The notes beneath the pieces are model-generated. The model ran no database searches. It was not told where the DNA came from and was given only the letters and a program-made list of their open reading frames with translations. From contig CAAAJI010001229.1 in NCBI GenBank assembly GCA_900642245.1, positions 1-11,851 of the forward strand: a DNA stretch of 11,851 nucleotides, written 5' to 3'. The translations under genes were made by a program, and so were the position numbers. This document shows positions 6,790 to 11,851 of this stretch, one piece after another (the stretch's first letter is position 1; the number at the start of each line of letters is the position of its first letter). This stretch comes from Fragilaria radians (Eukaryota > Bacillariophyta > Fragilariophyceae > Fragilariales > Fragilariaceae).

Positions 6790-6840
6790 TTCCCCTCCTT
6801 TCTACGCCCCGAGCCTGTCCCCCAAGTGAACGTCATGACG

Positions 6841-7701
6841 TCAGTTTTTGAGGACGTAATCCAGCCCGATATCGACCGCCGGGGCCGACTGGGTGATGCG
6901 GCCGACCGAGATGAAATCGACCCCGGTTTCCGCAATGCCGCGGATGGTGTCGAGCCGTACGCCGCCCGAGGCCTCGAGCGGAACCCGGCCGCCGACCAGC
7001 CGCACCGCCGCGCGAAGCTCGTAATTGGTCATGTTGTCGAGCAGCAACCGGTCGGCGCCGGCCTCCAGGGCAGGCTCGATCTGGGCGATCCGGTCGACCT
7101 CGACCTGCACCTGGAGTCCACTATTTGCCGCAACGGCGGCCCGAACCGCGGCCTCGACCGATCCCGCGACGCCGACATGATTGTCCTTGATGAGCAGGCC
7201 GTCGTCCAGCCGCATCCGGTGGTTCTGTGCCCCGCCCATCCGCGCCGCATATTTCTCGAGCAGCCTGAGGCCGGGGATGGTCTTGCGCGTATCGAGCAGG
7301 ATTGCGCCGGTGCCGGCGATCGCATCGACATAGGTCCGGGTGAGCGTCGCCACGCCCGACATATGCTGGAGCGTATTGAGCGCCGACCGTTCGGCGCTGA
7401 GCATGGCGCGAGCACTGCCCTCGAGGGTCAGGAGCACCGTCCCCGTGTCGACCTTGTCACCGTCCGCGACATGGGCCGCGATGTCGACGTTCGGGTCAAG
7501 CGCGCGGAAGAACGCGACGGCGATGTCGAGCCCCGCAACCACGATCGGCTCGCGGCAGTTCATCGTCGCGGTAAAGCGCGCGTCGGCGGCGATCGTCGCG
7601 CGGCTGGTGACGTCCCCGCCCGAGCCCAGATCCTCGGCCAGGATCCGGCGGACGAATTCATCGGTGTCGAATTGGTCGAGCGTTTTGCTGGTGGCTTTCA
7701 T
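6841..7701 (-). CDS. nadC: nicotinate-nucleotide pyrophosphorylase (carboxylating), quinolinate phosphoribosyltransferase
   Basis: The 286-residue product has the full quinolinate phosphoribosyltransferase signature: AERSALNTLQHMSGVATLTR (Arg105), DTRKTIPGLR (Arg139, Lys140), KYAARMGGAQNHR (His161, Arg162), LIKDNH (Lys172), VEVD (Glu201), LLLDNM (Asp222) and EASGGV. The enzyme makes nicotinic acid mononucleotide from quinolinate and PRPP with CO2 release, the last dedicated step of de novo NAD synthesis, in the cytosol. The length is normal for the family and the GGA in place of the common GGG before NHR is a minor change. nadA and nadB, its frequent partners, are not in the window. It lies 38 bases after the metallophosphoesterase gene and 95 before zipper B. 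No strong ribosome-binding site precedes the ATG. A broken second copy of its 3' end lies at 6063-6214. Confidence 0.96.
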   Translation of the reverse strand: MKATSKTLDQFDTDEFVRRILAEDLGSGGDVTSRATIAADARFTATMNCREPIVVAGLDIAVAFFRALDPNVDIAAHVADGDKVDTGTVLLTLEGSARAMLSAERSALNTLQHMSGVATLTRTYVDAIAGTGAILLDTRKTIPGLRLLEKYAARMGGAQNHRMRLDDGLLIKDNHVGVAGSVEAAVRAAVAANSGLQVQVEVDRIAQIEPALEAGADRLLLDNMTNYELRAAVRLVGGRVPLEASGGVRLDTIRGIAETGVDFISVGRITQSAPAVDIGLDYVLKN

Positions 7702-7739
7702 GGCCGGCTTCTACGCTGCGCGACGCCCCGCAAACAAGG

Positions 7740-8591
7740 TCAGCCGGCCGGCGCCTGCTCGACTTCCTCCCCGCTCGCAAACTCCCACTTTTCGTCGTGG
7801 CGCTCGAAAAACTGGCTGTCACCCGACGCAAATTCGCGGCCGTCCCAGCGCTGGATTGTGACGCGCACCCCGCTGCCATCGATTTCGATCCGGTTGAAGC
7901 TCTGCTCTTCCTCGCGCGTCCGAGTCGAGGTTGCGGTCCCGGCCTGGATCACGAGCGCCTTGCCGGCCCCCGTCACCAGGCTTCCGGCGTCGTTGACGGA
8001 GGCGCGGTGGTTATGCCCGGCGAGCAACAGGTCGACCCCGGCATCGGAAATCGCTTCCAGTGCGAGCTGCTGGTCTTCCATGACATGGCCCAGTTCGGAG
8101 CCCTCGCCGACCGGAAGCGCGAACAGGGGGTGGTGCGTGACCAGGATGCGCGGCTGATTGACCGGGGTCCTAGCGAAGGTTTCGCGGATGTGGTCCATCT
8201 GCTCGTGACTGACATGGCCGTTCTTGAAGGTCAGCGACCTCGCGGTGTTGATCCCAAGCACCGCCGCCCCGGGGATTGCAATGAAGGGGCACAGGGTGTC
8301 GTCGATGAAGCGCTTGTAGCGGGTCAGGGGCGACAGGAAGCGCCGCATCACGTCGTACAGCGGCACGTCGTGGTTACCCGGCACGGCAAGCACCTCGTGC
8401 CCGGCATCGCGGACCCGCTTCACGAACGCCCCGGCCTCCGCAAACTGGTCGGTCCGCGCCCGCTGCGTAAAGTCGCCGGACATGACGACCAGGTCTGGCG
8501 CTTCCTCGTCGATGCGTTTTTCGACGGCGGTGACCAGCACCGGGTCGTGGGCGCCAAAGTGAAGGTCGGAGATATGGATAAGGCGGGGCAT
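7740..8591 (-). CDS. metallophosphoesterase, CpdA-like (calcineurin-type phosphodiesterase)
   Basis: The 283-residue product carries the complete metal-binding set of calcineurin-type phosphoesterases: ISDLH (Asp9, His11), MSGDFTQ (Asp40), PGNHD (Asn73, His74), VTHHPLF (His153) and AGHNH (His193, His195). The order and spacing fit class III cyclic-nucleotide phosphodiesterases such as CpdA and related enzymes, which hydrolyse 3',5'-cAMP, but members also act on other phosphodiesters, so the substrate is open. There is no signal peptide, so it is cytosolic. It is the first gene of a probable transcript with nadC (38-base gap) and zipper B, and is divergent from the phosphotransferase gene across 58 bases. 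No strong ribosome-binding site precedes the ATG. The C-terminal tail (about residues 235-283) lies beyond the conserved core. Confidence 0.9.
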   Translation of the reverse strand: MPRLIHISDLHFGAHDPVLVTAVEKRIDEEAPDLVVMSGDFTQRARTDQFAEAGAFVKRVRDAGHEVLAVPGNHDVPLYDVMRRFLSPLTRYKRFIDDTLCPFIAIPGAAVLGINTARSLTFKNGHVSHEQMDHIRETFARTPVNQPRILVTHHPLFALPVGEGSELGHVMEDQQLALEAISDAGVDLLLAGHNHRASVNDAGSLVTGAGKALVIQAGTATSTRTREEEQSFNRIEIDGSGVRVTIQRWDGREFASGDSQFFERHDEKWEFASGEEVEQAPAG

Positions 8592-8649
8592 TGCTGGATA
8601 ACGCTGCGGGGCGCGACTGGTTCAGCTTGCACCGGCAAGGCCAATCACT

Positions 8650-9747
8650 ATGCCAGTCGAAATGGACCGGACCGAAGCAAATAGCGGCACCCGCGCGGTG
8701 GACGAAAGGTTGCGTTTCGACACCGCGCCGCTCGAGGCCTGGATGGCCGCGACCGTCGATGGCTATGCCGGCCCCCTCACCGTCAGCCAGTTCAAGGGCG
8801 GCCAGTCGAACCCCACCTACCGGCTGGACACGCCGTCTCAGCCAGACAGACCTGGCCGCTCCTACGTCCTTCGCCGCAAGCCGCCCGGCCCTTTGCTGCC
8901 CGGTGCCCATGCGGTCGAGCGCGAAGCGCGGGTGATGGCGGCGCTCCGAGGAACCGGTTTTCCGGTCCCCCGAATCCACGGCCTGTGCGAGGACGAAAGC
9001 GTCATCGGCACTCCATTTTTCGTGATGGACATGGTCGAGGGACGGATCGTCTGGGAAGCGACCTTCCCCGGCCTGTCCCCGTCCGAGCGGGCCGCCCACT
9101 TCGACGCGATGAACACCACCATCGCCCAGCTTCACATGGTCGATCCGGTGGCCGCCGGGCTCGGTGATTACGGCCGTCCGTCCAACTTCGTCGAGCGCCA
9201 GGTCGCGCGCTGGTCGAAGCAATATGAAGGCGACGTGGAGGCCGGTCGCGTGCCGGCGATGGATCGGCTGGTTGAGTGGCTGCGCTTTAATCTTCCCCCC
9301 GACAGCGGGAACGCCCGGGTGGTCCACGGCGATTTTCGATGCGACAACATGATCTTCGCGAACGATGCCGCTCGGGTATCCGCCGTGCTCGACTGGGAAT
9401 TGTCGACGCTCGGCGATCCGGCGGCCGACTTCGTCTATCATCTGATGATGTACCGAATGCCGGCGGGGATGTTCACTGGACTCGACGGGCTCGATTTCGA
9501 CGCGCTCGGGATCCCGAGCGAAGCCGACTATATCGCCGCTTATTGCCGCCGGACGGGCCGCGACACCCTGCCGCACATCGACTATCTGATGACCTTCGTG
9601 ATGTTTCGCCTGGCTGCCATCACGCACGGCATTCGCGGCCGCCTGGCGCGGGGCAATGCCTCGTCGGACCACGCCGCCGCGACCGCCGCACTGACCGAGC
9701 CGCTGGCCGATCTGGCCTGGGCGCAGGCGCAATCGGCGCGACTGTAG
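8650..9747 (+). CDS. APH-family phosphotransferase, ACAD10/ACAD11-like kinase domain
   Basis: The 365-residue protein has the aminoglycoside-phosphotransferase / protein-kinase-like fold: a nucleotide loop FKGGQSNPTY (48-57), YVLRRKPPG with Lys77 as the likely ATP-binding lysine, Glu90 or Glu92 as its partner, the catalytic loop VVHGDFRCDN (Asp228, Asn233) and the metal site LDWELSTLGDP (Asp248). The RRKPPGPLLPGAHAVEREARVM text is characteristic of relatives of the N-terminal domain of mammalian ACAD10/11, which phosphorylates 4-hydroxyacyl-CoAs; in bacteria these genes often accompany acyl-CoA dehydrogenases. Drug resistance is therefore unlikely to be its role. The ATG at 8650 is chosen, with weak AAGG upstream; Met5 (8662) is an alternative. 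The substrate is inferred only. Confidence 0.9.
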   Translation: MPVEMDRTEANSGTRAVDERLRFDTAPLEAWMAATVDGYAGPLTVSQFKGGQSNPTYRLDTPSQPDRPGRSYVLRRKPPGPLLPGAHAVEREARVMAALRGTGFPVPRIHGLCEDESVIGTPFFVMDMVEGRIVWEATFPGLSPSERAAHFDAMNTTIAQLHMVDPVAAGLGDYGRPSNFVERQVARWSKQYEGDVEAGRVPAMDRLVEWLRFNLPPDSGNARVVHGDFRCDNMIFANDAARVSAVLDWELSTLGDPAADFVYHLMMYRMPAGMFTGLDGLDFDALGIPSEADYIAAYCRRTGRDTLPHIDYLMTFVMFRLAAITHGIRGRLARGNASSDHAAATAALTEPLADLAWAQAQSARL

Positions 9748-9775
9748 TCCCGCTCGCCTTTTAGGCTAACCGAAA

Positions 9776-9794
9776 TTATGCGCGAGGTGCATAA
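9776..9794. repeat. short inverted repeat upstream of the cyclase gene
   Basis: TTATGC (9776-9781) and GCATAA (9789-9794) are perfect 6-base arms around a 7-base centre, in the 82-base gap before the cyclase start. It could be an operator or a weak hairpin; there is no T-tract. Significance is uncertain. Confidence 0.3.
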
Positions 9795-9829
9795 CGACTC
9801 GATAATAGGGTTGGAGCGGGCGCATCGGG

Positions 9830-11407
9830 GTGGACAAGCCACTTGAATGGCCAAAGGCGGACAAGGCTCGCGCAGGCGCGGGTCTGCCGACGTTCGCCTC
9901 GATCCGGAAAGACCTGGCGCAGGTCCCGCTGGCGCGGCGCATCGCGACCATGCTGTTTATCGCCGTCGCGATCATGCTTGCACGGTTCAGTTGGGCCCAG
10001 CCCGCAATGTGGCCGTTTACGGCTGGCCGCGACGTGCCGATCGCCAGCGATGCCGAGCGCACGTTGTACGACATGCGCGCCGCCTTCGCCGCTCTCGCCA
10101 CCCGCAAGGTGGTCCAGGACAAACGCATCCTGCTTATTCCGTTCATTCCCGAAACCCAGCAGCGCACCGGCGAACGATCGCCGCTCGACCGGACCACGTT
10201 GGCCGACGCTCTGACTAACCTGGACAGCATGGGCGCGAAGGCGATCGGGATCGATATATTGTTCGATCAGGCCCAGCCGGACGATCCGAAGCTGATCGCC
10301 GCGCTCAGGGCGATGAAGACCCCGGTGTGGATGGGCTATGCCACCAACAAACATAACAGCGAGGACATCCAGGTCTGGCAGCAGGAATTCATGGACCGGT
10401 TTTTCGCACAGATCGGAAATCCCAATGTCCGCAAAGCCTCGATCCGGCTCGAGGCCGATCCCGATAATGTGATGCGCAACTGGCCGCTGCAGCCACGCGA
10501 CCTCCCGCCGTTCATGCCGGTCGCAATGAGCGGCCGATCGAATGTCGCGGCCTATCACGGCAGCATTCTCTATAGCGCTCCGGTCAACGCCGAATATGAC
10601 GTCTTCCAGTCGATGCCCGTCGACCTGTTCGTCGATCCGGCGCTTGCCCCGGCCCTTGCCGGCGAGGTCAAGGACCGGCTGGTGATGATCGGCGGCGACC
10701 TGCCTGACGTCGACCAGTTCGAATATCCGCTGACCCGCGTGCTCGACAAGCCGATCGCCGGGATCCAGGTTCATGCGGCGATGCTCGCGCAGGCGCTCGA
10801 CCGCAAGATGCCGGGGCGGATCAACGGCACGGCCTTGTGGCTGCTTGCGGTGTTCGTGGTGCTGGCGGGCGCCTTCACCGCGATGATCGACATCCGCCCC
10901 GGCATGCTGAGCGTGCTGATCGGCGGGCAGATATTGTTCTTCGGCGTGTCCCCGTTCCTGTTCGAGTGGCGCGGCATCGATACCCAGGGACTTCCGGCCT
11001 TCGGCTGGATCGCGGGGTGGCTGCTGGCCTATATGGCAACCGATGCGACGGTGAAGGCCATGGGATCGGACCAGCGTCGCTTCGCCCAGTCGGCGCTCGG
11101 CAAATATCTGCCGCCCGACATCGCGGCAATGATCATCAAGGACCCGACCAAGCTGTCGCTGACCGGCGAGCGCCTACCGATCTTCACCTTGTTCACCGAC
11201 ATCCAGGGCTTCACCAGCCTCAGCCATGTGATCGAGGCGGAGAAGACAGCCTCGATCCTCAACGCCTACCTCGACGGGATGAGCGACATCGTGCTCGCCA
11301 ACGGCGGCACCATCGACAAGTTCGTCGGCGATGCGGTGGTCGCCTTCTGGGGGGGCCCCCATCGCGCGGGAGGACGATGGCGACCGGGCGCTCAAGGCGA
11401 TGACTGA
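9830..11407 (+). CDS. CHASE2-domain class III adenylate/guanylate cyclase, N-terminal part up to a frameshift
   Basis: The frame begins at a GTG (9830) just after an in-frame TAG at 9806; GGAG is 13 bases before it, further than usual. The product has a membrane segment (about 40-57), a periplasmic CHASE2 sensor domain (about 70-325, with GAKAIGIDILFDQAQPDD, DRLVMIGGD and PIAGIQVHAAMLAQAL), three further membrane segments (336-353, 359-378, 388-404) and the start of a class III cyclase domain: FTDIQGFTSL (metal Asp457), GGTIDKFVGDAVVAFWG (Lys497, second metal Asp501). The lysine suits a purine-binding residue of an adenylate cyclase. After residue 508 the frame is off: 17 unrelated residues follow and the ORF stops at 11407, while the rest of the domain continues in another frame from about 11356. 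As read, this product lacks the catalytic Asn/Arg half. Confidence 0.88.
   Translation: MDKPLEWPKADKARAGAGLPTFASIRKDLAQVPLARRIATMLFIAVAIMLARFSWAQPAMWPFTAGRDVPIASDAERTLYDMRAAFAALATRKVVQDKRILLIPFIPETQQRTGERSPLDRTTLADALTNLDSMGAKAIGIDILFDQAQPDDPKLIAALRAMKTPVWMGYATNKHNSEDIQVWQQEFMDRFFAQIGNPNVRKASIRLEADPDNVMRNWPLQPRDLPPFMPVAMSGRSNVAAYHGSILYSAPVNAEYDVFQSMPVDLFVDPALAPALAGEVKDRLVMIGGDLPDVDQFEYPLTRVLDKPIAGIQVHAAMLAQALDRKMPGRINGTALWLLAVFVVLAGAFTAMIDIRPGMLSVLIGGQILFFGVSPFLFEWRGIDTQGLPAFGWIAGWLLAYMATDATVKAMGSDQRRFAQSALGKYLPPDIAAMIIKDPTKLSLTGERLPIFTLFTDIQGFTSLSHVIEAEKTASILNAYLDGMSDIVLANGGTIDKFVGDAVVAFWGGPHRAGGRWRPGAQGDD
11349..11355 (+). other. frameshift site: G7 run in the cyclase catalytic domain
   Basis: The sequence reads TGG followed by a run making seven G in total and then five C. 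With six G the codons would read FWGAPI and continue into the downstream cyclase frame, as in homologues; with seven the frame is lost. The G7C5 tract is the kind of place where replication slippage, transcript slippage or a sequencing error occurs. Confidence 0.85.
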
Positions 11408-11851
11408 AATGCTCACCTTCACCCAGGGCTTCGGCGCCGAGGACATGGATCGCGCGATGCTCGGCCGGACCCGCATCGGATTGCATTACGGCGAAGCGAT
11501 CGTCGGCAATTTCGGCGGCGAAGGACGAATTCAATATACCGCGCTGGGCGATGCGATGAACACCGCGGCCCGACTGGAAGGCGCCAACAAGTACCTCAAG
11601 ACCACCGCCCTCGTCAGCGACGAAGCCCGATCCCGAACCCAGATCCAGGACCTGTTCCGCCCGATGGGCCGGATCACCTTGTCGGGCCGGTCGACCCCGG
11701 TCGTGGTGTGGGAACCGGCCGGCCATACCGACCCGGCACAGCGTGCCGAACTGACACGGTTGTGGCGTCAATTCGAGGCTGGCGACAAGGAAGCCCTGCA
11801 CGCACTTGAAGCAATCGCTGCAATGCATGATAATGACATAGCTTTATCAGT
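11361..11851 (+). CDS. class III cyclase, C-terminal catalytic part (out of frame with the N-terminal part, cut by the window edge)
   Basis: From 11361 an open frame without stops runs to the window end (163 complete codons) and carries the rest of the cyclase domain: IGLHYGEAIVGNFGGEGRIQ, then YTALGDAMNTAARLEGANKY with the transition-state Asn (codon 11559) and Arg (codon 11571). A tail of roughly 90 residues follows, still open at the edge. It is one base out of frame with the 9830-11407 ORF, which it overlaps. An ATG at 11400 could start it separately, 8 bases before the end of the upstream ORF, but that would omit the ARED-DGDRALKAM linking segment, and a separate C-terminal half would lack both metal aspartates. 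It is best read as the second half of one broken gene. Confidence 0.82.
   Translation, partial: MAREDDGDRALKAMTEMLTFTQGFGAEDMDRAMLGRTRIGLHYGEAIVGNFGGEGRIQYTALGDAMNTAARLEGANKYLKTTALVSDEARSRTQIQDLFRPMGRITLSGRSTPVVVWEPAGHTDPAQRAELTRLWRQFEAGDKEALHALEAIAAMHDNDIALS

Larger units (their letters stand above)
5329..7006 (-). repeat. diverged tandem duplication: (nadC 3' end - glycine-zipper gene - terminator) x 2
   Basis: Copy 1 is the nadC remnant (6063-6214), a 100-base spacer, zipper A (5381-5962) and its terminator (5329-5365). Copy 2 is the 3' end of nadC (6841 to about 7006), a 95-base spacer, zipper B (6281-6745) and its terminator (6216-6251). The order, orientation, spacer lengths and even the 7-base gap between stem and T5 agree. 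The junction falls at about 6214-6216, directly between the terminator of copy 2 and the remnant. The copies have diverged strongly, so the event is old. Confidence 0.7.

Noticed and set aside
6830..6843. Palindrome ACGTCATGACGT at the nadC stop codon, overlapping TGACGTCA
   Set aside because: It spans the end of the coding region, has no spacer or partner site and resembles only a eukaryotic-type site by chance; I see no bacterial regulator to assign.
8650..9747. Aminoglycoside resistance gene
   Set aside because: Although the fold is APH-like, the LRRKPPGPLLPGAH text and acyl-CoA context point to the ACAD10/11-like metabolic kinase group.

Overview
The window is about 64-65 % G+C by eye, densely packed, and reads as a chromosomal segment of an alphaproteobacterium, most likely a sphingomonad (Sphingomonadales). 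The inference rests on the protein styles (468-residue nitronate monooxygenase-like flavoprotein, Gly/Tyr-rich glycine-zipper proteins, CHASE2 cyclase, diheme reaction-centre-type cytochrome c) and codon use; there is no rRNA or other taxonomic marker here. No tRNA, insertion sequence, phage gene or CRISPR array was seen.

Layout. (1) 1-1559, minus: leucine catabolism, with isovaleryl-CoA dehydrogenase (ivd) overlapping the methylcrotonyl-CoA carboxylase beta gene (mccB, cut by the window edge) by ATGA. A secreted diheme cytochrome c (1621-2070) lies upstream on the same strand. (2) 2172-3356, plus: an acetyl-CoA acetyltransferase, divergent from the cytochrome. (3) 3373-5249, minus: a nitronate monooxygenase-like flavoprotein with a TTG start and a C-terminal cysteine cluster, ATGA-coupled to a secreted SH3-domain protein. 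(4) 5329-7701, minus: two paralogous secreted glycine-zipper proteins and nadC. Between the zipper genes lies a decayed copy of the 3' end of nadC, so the block looks like an ancestral nadC-zipper-terminator unit that was duplicated in tandem and then lost one nadC. (5) 7740-8591, minus: a CpdA-like metallophosphoesterase, probably the first gene of the nadC transcript. (6) 8650-9747, plus: an APH/ACAD10-11-like phosphotransferase. (7) 9830 to the window end, plus: a CHASE2 class III adenylate/guanylate cyclase whose catalytic domain is broken by one extra G in a G7 run.

Together, ivd, mccB, the thiolase and perhaps the phosphotransferase belong to acyl-CoA and branched-chain degradation. The cyclase and the metallophosphoesterase could be opposite arms of cyclic-nucleotide turnover, although that link is inference. 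The two observations most worth following up are the tandem duplication with its nadC remnant (about 5329-7006) and the frameshift in the cyclase (11349-11355).
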